Assembly: GCA_020086605.1 (NCBI GenBank)
Contig: JACBWW010000004.1
Coordinates: forward strand, 30,817,986-30,881,985
Reading direction: 5' to 3'
From: Lanius collurio
Taxonomy: Eukaryota > Chordata > Aves > Passeriformes > Laniidae
DNA: 64,000 bases
Both the position numbers and the translations under genes were made by a program. Shown here one piece after another: positions 34,843 to 47,000 of this stretch; position 1 is the stretch's first letter, and each line of letters begins with the position of its first letter. Below the pieces are notes generated by a model. The model was not told the origin of the DNA and did no database searches. It saw only the letters and a list, made by a program, of their open reading frames with translations.

Positions 34843-35075
34843 TTAAAGGTCACCAGGCTTTTTATTGCAGTTAAAGCAAACTCGGACGGGGTGATCCCAT
34901 CCGCGAGAGGGAACCGCTCTGCGGTCGTGTGAGCACTCATCACAGAACCCCTGGCCACAGGCCCGACAGTGGTGTTTGGAAAGTTTGATACTGAATTCCT
35001 TCCGGCAGTTGTGGCAGTGCAGGATTTCATGATCTGGTACCCAGTATGCAGGTCGGGCAGCATCTTTTACCAGAC
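34843..35075 (-). CDS. ZFYVE1: ZFYVE1 coding exon 11 (second FYVE finger and stop)
   Basis: Encodes the second FYVE domain: WVPD (717-720), CHNC (726-729), KHHCRACG (739-746) and VRVCFNC, then NKKPGDL and a TAA stop at 34843-34845. It has all canonical FYVE signatures, including WxxD. Acceptor TTCCTCCTTAG. Confidence 0.98.
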
Positions 35076-38000
35076 CTAAGGAGGAAGTGAGGTGTGGGGA
35101 TGAGAAAGAGGGAGAACAAAATAATCCACGAACATGAGCATGTCAAGAATGTACTCCAGTGGAGGCACTCACACACTGCAAATCATATTGCTGCCACTAA
35201 GGGGGAGGTGACCTACTGACAGAATCCAGTGCAATGAGCAGCCATTTAGGGCATTCTACCATTCTCCCACATTCTGCCTCTTTTCAAAGGTAAACTGTGT
35301 CCCTTTTAATAGTGGCATCTTGCCTTACTCAGACTCTTCCAGAGGTTAAGACACTTGCTTTTCCCTACCTTTAGTTTCAGCTGTGGCCAAAAAACCCACC
35401 AAGTCACCCAACCACATATTCAGAAATGCATGTACTATCTGAACTGAGAAAAGGATTTATTCTGCCTTTCACTGAGTTGGAGAGAAACACCCACACAGGT
35501 GATGGCCAGACATGCTGTGGGCAAAACAGCTGAACAATGATGTGCACAATGAGTAGGAAGTCACGTCCAACAACAGAAAATTCAAATGTGAAATGTTTGC
35601 TGACATACCTGAACTGCCACCCAGCACATGAAAGAGCAGCAGAGGCTCCCTGTACTAAGCTCTCCATTAAAGATCACACTATTGAGTACTTCCCTGTCAT
35701 TACCAACCTGGGCAGCTTCAAATTCTCAGCCCTCCCCTCAGAAGTACCAAGTGCCAGCAGTATCCATGAACACACTTAAAAAGCACCCAGCATCTCTGGA
35801 AGAAAACCAAACCTGATAAAATGCTTTCTTAATTTGGCCAATCTTTATGAAACTCCAAATGGCAGGTCACTGCAGTGAATGCATCAGGGGAGCATGAATT
35901 ACTCACAGCTTGGTGCATAGTTTTGCATAATAGGGTGAAAAGAGAAAGTGTGATCTGTAGAAACAACGTGCTGAAAACCAAGAGGAAACAAGCAGAAGAA
36001 GTCCAGAGGGCTGCAGAACTCTCAACCAACAGTAGTATCATAGCAGAGGTGCCAGCCTGTGACACAAACTCTTCAAGTTTAATAACAAGTTTTGCTCTTT
36101 GAAAACAAAAATGCGTTTAGACGAAAGTCCAACAGAACAGAACTCACCTAAGGGAATGTCCATGGCTGTCACCACCGCTCCAAGTGTGTTTTGCACAGCT
36201 TCTCCCACCTTCCTGGCAATAAGTGTCCCCCCTTCCTCATCTGAAGGCAGCTCAGCCACATCTGCATAACACAAGAGTGAAAGGCTCAACACCTAAATCC
36301 ACCACCATTTCAGCCTCTAACTGAAAGTTTCAGTTAATTTCCATTAACCAAACCAGCAGCAAACCCAAAAGGCAGGTTGGAATCTCTCCTCAGCCTTTAT
36401 GTCCCTCATCTACAATCTTGGATTGCAGAGTGTTCATTTTAGCAATAATAGACAAAATATACAGCCTGCTGTAACATAAGCATTCCTGCTCTGATGTTAG
36501 CACCAGACCATCAGCAGTTGCCAAGAAAAAAAAATAAATACACAACTAGAAAATAATTTTGTCAGTAGGTCAGGTATTTGATAGGGTCGTATTTCTTCCA
36601 AAAGGTATTGAGCTCTTCAGCTTCCTAACCAAAAATTTTCTGGAAGCCCAGCATGAACAACACTGTCTACACCCATTGGGAATGGTTGTGATCCAGAAAT
36701 CAGGGACAAAGACTTCAGGCTATTGTCCAGGGATAGTTCTGTCACGATCAACTCAAGATTACCTAACTGGATGCCCCTGTTGTCATAGCAGTTATCACAC
36801 ACGCGCACTGGTGCTGGTCCCCAGCCTCGCTCAGGCACTGGGCGGGTCTTGGAAGAACAGCCATCACAGAAGCCCTCTCCACAGGCCCGGCAGTGATGCT
36901 TTGTGTCGTTATCTTTGAAAGGCGTGTTGCACTTCTTACAACTCTAATCAGAACAACACAGAAAGAAGAACTGTTAGTTTGATCTTCCTTAAGTGAAAAA
37001 TAGAGAGCAGAAACCCAGGATGATAAGTCTCAGACCGAAATTGTGAAAAATACAGTTACACACAAGACTTGGGTGCTATCAGCCCTGTAACTTTACCCCA
37101 GGGAAGTGATTCAGAATGGTAGGTGTACAGTGGTTAAGCCAATATATTGCTATGATGTCTTCATTCACAATCACAAATAAACACAGCCACATCACACAGG
37201 GCTGAATGATGGATAGTTGACCTTTGTGTGGGGTAAGAATTCAGAAGGCACTTTTCATCGAAGAAGAATCTGTTTCAAGCAAGACACAGGGAATCCTTTC
37301 CTAGTTGAACTGTTTGGGCCAGCTTTTTGCATCTGGTATGAAACCAGAGTTTAATCTCTGCACCTATAAAAGTAGTACTACCAACTGCAGTAGCCAGATT
37401 TAAGATGCTGGTTCTTTGCTTTGAAAAACAAGTTCATGCAAGCCAAGATTTTCTCTGATATTGCAGGGAGAGTAGCTCACAATAAGCAAGGAGAAACAGT
37501 CTCTTTATCAGGGCTGGGACAAGTCTCTGTTCATACTTTCTCCGGCTAAGTCAAGAATGGGAAGAGGAGAAAGCACTTCAGTTTTCTTGAAGTTGTAGGA
37601 GTAGGTATGGCTGCAGTAAAAGAAGCAGCATTTGGAATCCGCAAAGTACTGTATTACTTAAAGAGTAAGGAAAAGGGGTTTTAGCCATGCAAAGCCTTTC
37701 TCTATAGCAGCTGCTATTTACCAGAATCTGAGAGTTGGGTCTCCAGTAAGCTGGGGCAATCTGGTCTGTCAACCAGGAGGTCACAGCTTTTGTGGGTCCC
37801 AGGCTAAGTTCAGATACTGATTGAGCCATGAAATTCATGCCATCCAACAAACGCTGGGCTGCATTGTTGTTGTCTTTCAGAAATCCATCAGTCTGGAATG
37901 AAACATATTAATTTCAGAATAAAAAGAGGGAAAACAACTTTTTTTTTTTTAAGATGCAGATGGCTCTGAAACCCATTGCTCCTGTTAAACTGGAGGGCAA

Positions 38001-41000
38001 GCAGGAGAAAAAGATTCACCAGCCCTGCTTTGAAAGTCAGGAGTAGGTTGGCAACTTAGCCCTTTCAAGATAGCCAAAAGATGTCTGAAGGCCCTTGCAA
38101 AGGCTCTTTTGAACAGCAGGGACCAGCTTAATGAAAGGCAATCTATTTTCTCCATCATCATCCAGAAGAACCAAATTAGCATGTGCATGGCTGCACACAT
38201 ACACAAAGACTATGCAGCAAGCAGACTCACCCCTGGCCAGACATGCTCAATTTCTGTCCTCACTACCGTGTTCACAGGGTCTTGGTTGCCGAACCAGTAC
38301 TGCCGGCTGCGATACACCACCCCGCAGTTGGGGCACTCGATCACGTACCTGCACAAGGGGAGGACAGGTCACCTCTCTGGCAAGTCCCATGCACCAGGCA
38401 GCGCAGAGACCACAGAGAGCAGAGATCTCAGCTGCAGTACTCACCCTGACCAGGCATACTTGGCAAGGCCCAGCCAAGGGGAATCTGTGGAAGCAGAGGT
38501 TTTTGGCACCACGCTGACCTCCATCCCTCGTTCATAACAGGCCTACAACATAAAGACTCAATGTAGTGGGTTGAACCCACATTCTTGGGAATCCAAATCT
38601 ACATCTGGCTGCTGTTTGTCCATGTAAAGCATATAATTAGCATACAGCGATCCACAGCAAAGGAGCCCTCATCAGAACTCATTTAAAAACAAAGCAAAAC
38701 CAAACCCATTATCAATAATGACATCAGGGGAGTATTTCTACATCAATAAAGACCATGATGGTACCCAAAAATTTTCCTGTCTCCTGCAGACATCCTTCAG
38801 AAACATTGGCTAATACCAAGCACTAGGCATAAGCAAATAAGAAGAGTAACCATGTTAAATACGTAAAAGGTCAACATTACCCAAGTTAAGAGCAGCAACC
38901 TTCACAATTTAGCTAGAAAATGATACATAGCACACAGAGGTGATGAACTTTCCAAGCAAACATAAAAGTCAAATGAGGATCAATTTTTCTTGTCAAGGCT
39001 ATGAGCACCTCTGACATTAAAAAACAAAAAAAAAGGACAAAAACAGGCACATGCCTGTCATTTACTGGGTCATCCTTTCCTTTTTCATTCTTCAGACCTT
39101 GTCCTTGTATTGCTACTCACCTTGCAAGTGTAGACTCTGTTATCATACTGGTGAGAATATCTGCATCGAGTTTTGGATTCATGAGGGACTCCTTCCTTTG
39201 CATGGTTCATGCTCTTCTTACAGCCACACCTGAGTATGCAAGAGCAAACCATGACTTGTTGCTGTTAGATACAGGATAGATGTCACCAAGATTTCATTTT
39301 TACTTCTATCTTGCATTTTTATAGATATTGTACCCTCAAACCATCTTCACAACTGTACATATGGCAATGACATAATTATCGAAAGGGAGGCTCTTCAGAA
39401 GGAGCTGTAGCAACCATTTCACATACAAAGCAGCACCACACAACAGTTCACTGCAGAAAATGCTCGGCATCAGAAAAGAAGCATAACCAGCTATAATATC
39501 ATACTGCTCCCAGACTCAGAGCACTGACTGCCATCTACTGCCCTTCCAGGCTCAATCTCTGGGCTCTTTCCAGAGAGCTACAACCAAAATCTAATCAAAT
39601 ATGGAGCTCCACTTAGACCTACTCACTGAATACAGCCCCACTCCATAATGTATGCTTTAGGATTGTTTATACTGTTTAGGCAATAAAAATGTCAGGAGAA
39701 AAACATGGTAAGAAATTTCAGAGGATTTATTTAGACACTCCTTTCTTCCTTCCCTGCTTGCATTTGGGAAAAGATATGGGCAGCACAGGTTTGTAGCCAT
39801 GCAAAAAAACAGAGTGGGCAAAAACCATGCATCCAGCTGGGATGTGGCAATAGTGGTTGTCCAATTCACATAAGAGTTGGATTTCAAGCTAATTCTGCCT
39901 GGAAGTACTAGCTGAGGATAGCTGATGTCAGGTGTCAAGATGTCACAGAAACTTTATGTTCTATGGCTGCAGGTTAAGGCAGCACTATCCCCTAAAAGGA
40001 TGCAGAAGCATTTCTCATCTACTTACCCACAGCTGAGGCACACAGAGGAGCATGTGAAATATTCATCTGGAAAGAAAGAGCTGTGAGCCATCTGGTCGTC
40101 AGGGATCTCCCCACTGAACCGGTCACTTAAAGCCTATCAAACAAAAAAGAATGAACTGGAAAGGGATTAAGGGCAATGAAGACATTTTGCAAGAAAAAGC
40201 ATGAGTTCCTCTACAGGAGGGAGAGGCAGAGAGAGTACACAGCTAACAAACAGCGTCTTACTAGCCTGGAAACCAAAACAGGGATTGGAAACCAACCAAG
40301 AAGGCAATCTTGCACTTCTATGGAAGTGACCTGAATACTTGTAAGATACTCTTTTTCTCTGCTTTCCTGTCCTCCTGTCCCTACTTAGAATTTTGTAGTA
40401 GAAATGGGTGGTAGAAGATTTCACCCATCTCTGTGCATCCAATCCCTGCTCAAAATAGCAGGGCTCTTGCTAAAAGGGCTTTGCATTCTGAAAACCTCTA
40501 AAAAGAAACTCAGAGGATCATTTTTCAAAGTTCATGAGAATATATTTTTTTGCCCCTCAGCTCAGAAAGTGCTGCCCTGAGCTTTCCTCCAGCAACTTGA
40601 ACAACTGCCCTTCTCTGGTGAAATGGCAAAACTGAGACAAAGGGATTTGTACCCTTTCCTAGGAACATCCATTCTCTGATTAAATCAGTCCTTAGCCTTG
40701 GCACATTTAACTTTTTCAGTTCTTTCAGGTGTTATATTTAGGGGGGAGGGAGGGAAAGCACTGGAACAAAGCAAATGGTTACAGTTTTTCTTGATGGAGA
40801 TCTCTGAAGGCATGAGATCTTGCTGAAACTCTTCCTACAGCTGAGGTTAATAAGTGGCTGCCTGCCTTTCTCTTCCTCCCTCTCCCCTCAAAGGGTTGGG
40901 GTGGGTGGAGTGGGTGCATCTGTGCTGTCTAACAAGGGTTGACTGTGCATACGCACAGACATGAGTATACCTCTTTCACCACAGCTTCCCTCAGACGAGT

Positions 41001-44000
41001 CCTCTATTTAAACATTTTATTTTGCATAATTTCAAAGAAATTTGCTTTACATTCTCTTGAAAGCTTGACTAATACCAGCCAATGAATTTATAAGTTAGAG
41101 GAAGTGGACAGAAATATCTAGCAAGTCTTGTGTCCTCATCAAGTGAAGCAAAAGAAGTCAATTTGTAGTTAGTAGTGATCTGAACACAGCAAACACTCTA
41201 CTGGACATGAATTTAAGTATACCAGCAGCTATATCTGAAACCAGGCTACTTGACTATTGCAACAAAGTCCTAGAAATTAAACTACAATTAACAATTCCAA
41301 CTGTTTTTTTCTCTTGCTGCCTGTCTGCTCCCTAATGCAAAGAATTGTGTACAGTACATGTCATCCTGACACTTCCCTCTGTGCTTCAGCTACCACTAAT
41401 GCAGAGCAGCCAGAATTATCTGTTCCAACAGCTGTGACTAACACCAGAAAGACTGCTAACACTACCTTCTTCTGCAGATATGCCCCACCTCTGCCTGCCC
41501 CTCCCCAATGACAGCTGTGCTCTTTGGGCCAAAGAAAATATGATGTTAATCAGGTAGTGGTATGCAGAAGCTTGTAGGAAAGACTGCAAATTTAAATACC
41601 CAAAAATCCCTCTGACCTCCTAGCAAAGTGAACCATCTAAGAAAATCCCTTGCTCTGAAGTAATACATCACTTGGCTTGATTCCATCCCTAGCTACCAGC
41701 ACAATTCCTTCCTCCTCTTTGCCTCCTAGCCCTTGGGTTACACTATGCAGTGCTAGGTCTTGCCAGCTATTAACTCCCTCCAAGTCTCTTGCATTTTCTC
41801 CTTTTGTGCTGAGGCCATCTTTAGGAATTTTATAAAAAACACCTTCTAAGGTCCCTCTTTGTAAATCACTAAGTGCTTGTCACTCACAGCATCAGTTACT
41901 TTTTAATTCCCAGCTCAGTTTCATGATTTTGCTCAGTTTGACTATTTAACTTTTCTTGACCTTCCATGGTCTTTACCCAAGTGTTTGTTTTAAAGTAAAA
42001 AACACTACCCATCCTCCCCAGCTGTTAGACAGAATTATCACTCTCATGGAAGACTTGCATGCAAGTCTGCATCACTGGTGCAGGTGTTCTGCCTTTATGA
42101 GCTGTAGCTGAGTTACTAGCAACAGTGGTACAAATAAACACTGTGATAAACTCTTCTTCACTTACTTTTAGTGCTTTGTAGATAACCCCAGGCTGTCTAG
42201 GTGACCGAGTAGTATTGTTCTCCAGCTGCTGCTCCACAGCTCGCCTAAGCCCAGAGAAATCTGTTGGAGGATTGTATGTCCTTGTTCCCTTGTAGTGAAT
42301 TGAGCTGAAAGCCTCAGGAAAACAGCTTAGCTTCCGAAACCGATCCTGAATGAGCTTCTCAGGAACCTCCGAAGGATGATCTATATATAAGAGTATCAGC
42401 AAGTTCATAAACAACTGATTGTTTTAAACAATTCTTAAATTGCATAGTACTTTCATATGTAATATAGTCCTAGTTTTCTTAATTAAATCTCCCAATACAT
42501 CTAGAATGCAGTTATCATCACATTTTAAAACAAGGAAAAGAAACAAACTTTCCAAAAGCAGCCTCTCTTTTGTGATAAAAAGCTTTAAATTCTAAGACCA
42601 AGTTTCTCAGGTAAAACCAGACAAATCTAGATTTCGAAACACAGATACCCAGATTAAGGAGCAAGTTAGGACGTAATACAAGGAAACACAATATCAGTAC
42701 ATTTGTTACTTCTTCTCACCAGACCATAACTTGATAAAGCTATTCCTAGCACCTGATAACCGGAGGACATGAACCTTACATGGGCTGCCTGTTTTCCATG
42801 CCAACCCTGTAGCAAGGAAGACTAAGCCTTTATCAACAACTTCTACACGGCAAAGCACTTCAGAATTGGCCACAGCAGGTCAGACTCCACAGAGCCAACC
42901 ACATTCTCCTGCCTGCTTCCAAATATCTGCTGTACATTTCAGAATAAAGCAGGCCTTCCCTGTCTTAAAACTACAAAAACACACTTATCTCAATTATCCA
43001 TTGAGACAGATGGTTACAGCTTTCTGCATATCCATATGCTAAGAAGTTTCTTTCCTATTCCTATTGTGATGAGAAGTGACCCTAAAAGTATTTTTTTTAT
43101 GACCTTGACTTTGCATACAGGTGCAAAGTGTCCTCATGAGTCACTAAAGGCTGAACTGATGAAATAGTATATGTCAACAACTCTATGAAAGGATGAATTG
43201 CTAATCAGCAAATGGGTATATAGGAAAAAGAACTGCCTTATAGGTAAGGTAAAAGGTATAAAGAAGTTACTCTAACAATAACCAGAAAGAATGTCAAGTT
43301 CTTCTACTGGTTTAAAACCTTACGGGTTAGAAAAGCCAAAATGAGAATGTGTATCAGCAGGACTGCTGGGATATTGATTACACAAGAGATGACTCCTAGA
43401 TGTTCACAAACAGCAGGACTGAGCCTCAGCTGCTGCAGGCCTATTCATTATGGCTCTTCCTTATCAAAACACCAGATCAAATTAAGAACGGTTTCACCAT
43501 GCCTTTTGAAATATATGAAAAATGGGAAGAAACTTAGATCCCTGTATAGTCAAAATAAAAACATGTCTTTCATAAGACAGTGCCATTTCACTCAGATATA
43601 CAAATAAAATATACCATTTAAATATGCATAATCCAATATCGCCTAAAACAAGTTAAAACTACTGGTGAAGAACACTGAAAGTGGTGGGAATAACAGTGTG
43701 CAAGTCTGCTCCTTTGGACATATCAGATACTTGCACAGAGAAATGCAGCATCAAGTCATCAGCTCTGTGCCACCACAACCTCAGTCCCAACCTCACATAA
43801 GCCTCAGAATGATTTTGGTCCACAGAATTTAAAAAAGTAGAGTGACATTCATCAACGTCATAATTCTTGCTCCTCCTAGTTTCTACATAGAATTTTATCT
43901 TGTTGTTGTTGTTTTTTTTTTTATAAGGCATTCTACATATCCCTGCCAAAATCCCAGGGTATGTCAGTTGTGTTGGGTTCGCATGGCCAGGCTTTGGTAG

Positions 44001-47000
44001 TGGAAGAGCTACAGGGGTGATTTCTGTGTGATGCTGCTGGAAGCTTCCCCCATGTCTGGCAGAGCAAATGACAGCCAGCTCTAGGATGGATGTCAAGGCC
44101 AAGCCCATCAGGAATGATAGTAATGCGTCTATGATAATATATTTAAGAAGGAAAAATAAAAAAATGTTCAGATGGAATTGTAGCCAGAGAAAAGTGAGTG
44201 TGAGAATAGGTGAGAGGAACACCAAGGTCAGTGGAGAAGGAGGAGAAGGAAGAGTTGTTCCAGGTGCTGGAGCTGAAGTTCCCCTGCAGACTATGGTGAA
44301 ATGAAGCAGGCTGTCTCCCTGCAGCCCACAGAGGAGCCCATACCAGAACAGATGGATGTCTGAAACAGAGCTGAGAACCCATGGGAAGCCTGTGCTAGAG
44401 CAGCTTCCTGGTAAGGACCTGTGGACCCACGGAGAGAAGACTTCCCAGTAGGACCCATGCTGGAGCAGGCTGTGCCTGAATGGCTGCACCCTATGGAAGA
44501 ATGACCCCTCCTGCAGCAGATTATGAAGAACTGCTGCCTGTGGGATAGATTCATGTTGGAGAAGTCCATGGAGAACTGTCTCCCATGGGAGGGGCCCCAC
44601 ACCAGAGCAGGGGAAGGACTCCTCTCCCCAAGTAACAGCAGGAACAACATGTGATGATGAACTGACCATAACCCCCCCTCCCTGTCTTCCTGTGTGGCTG
44701 GTGGGGGAGGAGGTAGAGCTGTGAAGGAGAGAGGGATGAGAGAAAGATATTTTTAAGATTTATTTTACTTTTCCTTACCCTGCTCTGATTTTGTCAGTAA
44801 AAAATTCAATTATTATCCCCAAGTCAAGCCAGTTTTGCCCGTGATGGTATTTGTGAGTGATCTCTCCCAGACCTTACCTCAACTGATAAACCGTTCGTAT
44901 TTTCTCTCTCCTGTCCACTTTTGAAGAGGAGTGATAGAGCAGCTTTGGTGGGTGCCTGGCACCCAACCAGGGTCAACTCACGACATCAGTTCTCACCTTC
45001 ATCTGCCTTATCACCCATACTCATGAACTTGTATGATAACCCCTCCCATGGCTGGCAGAACTCATGACTATTCAGTGCTGATGTTCAGCTGGCTAAGAGG
45101 ATTATTCTAGCTGATTTGGAATAGTCAGATCACCATGAGGGAATGCTCTTCTAATTCCACAGCCTGGTTCCCAGACTGAAACCAGTGAGAGCAAACCCCA
45201 AATTATGTTTTAACATAGTAGTAAAGAATGCTGAATATTCAATGTAACCTGATACTTTACAGTGTTTAGCACATTGTCATTCAGTTTCTTATTGCCTACT
45301 CACCAGAGCCCAGTAGCTTGGTGTACACAGTCTCATGAAAGATGATGACACCTGGACCCAAAGTTGACAGAGGAACATCTAGGCCACAGCGGGCTGTGGT
45401 AGCTTTCAGCTCCTTGGTGAAGTGTTTTAAATAAGCCTCCGAGGCATCACCAAGGAATTTGAAGAGGTCATTGTGGAGCCTGTCAGCACGAGTACGGTAG
45501 ATGACAAGGTCAGAGATGGCCAGGACCTTCAGCAGGAGCCGTGTTCTCTGGCTCAGGTTCACAGTGGCCCCCAGGAGGCCCTCTGTATCAATTACCACCA
45601 CTTTGCGGACAGGGTCATAGGCTGCCCAGACTCCAACTGTGCACGACTCCTGGGCAGGAGACGTCTTGAAGACTTCCCGGCCATAGAAGAAAGTGTGGTT
45701 AAGGGTGTGGGACTTGCCATCCCCTGTGTTCCCAAAGATGGACACTACCTTTAGATGCTGGTCAGGACTGCAGTCCAGTTTCTTAATAAAGTCTTCTTCA
45801 TTCCTTACCTTCCAAAACAAAAAGAGAAAAATACTATAACTATGTAATTGGAGTAGACAACACTGAAAACACAGCTGTTTCAGGATTCATAAGATTAGAA
45901 AGAGTGATTACCTCCTCTTCAGATTTCACCATTAAGCTTCTGAAGCACCAAGAACTACAAAGCAAAATACTAGAATGCAGTTTTGTAAAATGTACATATT
46001 AATGGGCTTTGTATTGTTCCATCATGAAGCTGTTTTGGAAGTGATGCCTCACTGTGATTACGGGTCTAGTCAACTCTAATACCTCACCCCATTCTGTGAG
46101 GCAGAGGAGGGGGTACAAGACTACTTCCAAATCTGACAGAACAGCCACCTGGAGCACAGCAGACTTTCTCAGTAGCATTAGTCTCCTGGCAAGCATCTAA
46201 ATTCAGGTGTGAAAGAGGGGATTGCTTTTGCCACTTTAACTTGCCTCATCCACAGAGGCTGAGCGTCTGTTTAGGTAGAAAAACGTCTGCCATGCACTTG
46301 TGCCGTGTCTATCCACAGCCAGGGGCTCGCAGACACAGACTGTCCTATTCCCATTGCTCTCCAGCTGATCAATCCTACAGCTGGAAAGGGGGAGAAGAGA
46401 AGAAGCTGCAAAGTTGTGCACTGGGGTCAGGTGCTTGAAGCCGGTCAAACTGGCTCTCACAGAAGTGCTACAACTACCTCAATTGTCCATTTTGTAATTT
46501 ACTGCATTGTACTTTTATTAAAAAAATAAAACAAAAGAGCACACATACAAAACCAAGAAGTGCAGGTACCTTCTCTTTGGTTTTACAGCTTAAGTGTCAA
46601 GCATCACACTATCTAGGCTAAAGAACGAGGCATTTTCTGTTCAGATACTGGAGCAACAGGAGCAGATAAACAAACAATGAAATGGGCTAGGGCTCTGTAC
46701 AAGAGCCTGCCCTTGATTTTGTTGCAGAATATGTTCTTGGCTTTCACAGGTTTCATGCTTCATGCATTTGTTTGGTCCTTGCTTTTTCATGTTCCAACAG
46801 GTTTTATCCATGTATTATATGACGAGGAAGAATATGACAGAAGCACTTTTTGAAAAAAATTAAATTCACTTCCTTCATCCCAATTCCCTTTTCAAGGAAT
46901 CCCTATTAACTGAAAGGAGCAGGGCTTCCATGCCCTCTCACCTGCCTCTTAACACCTGGAAGCTCTTAGCTATTTTCCTCCTGCTAGTACAGTTGGAAGA

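Noticed and set aside
38109..38537. 142-, 128- and 88-codon plus-strand frames
   Set aside because: They lie opposite ZFYVE1 coding exons 6 and 7 and are shadows of those exons.
43659..44669. 336-codon open frame on the minus strand
   Set aside because: It runs antisense through the endogenous LTR, has repeat-derived low-complexity composition and matches no family.
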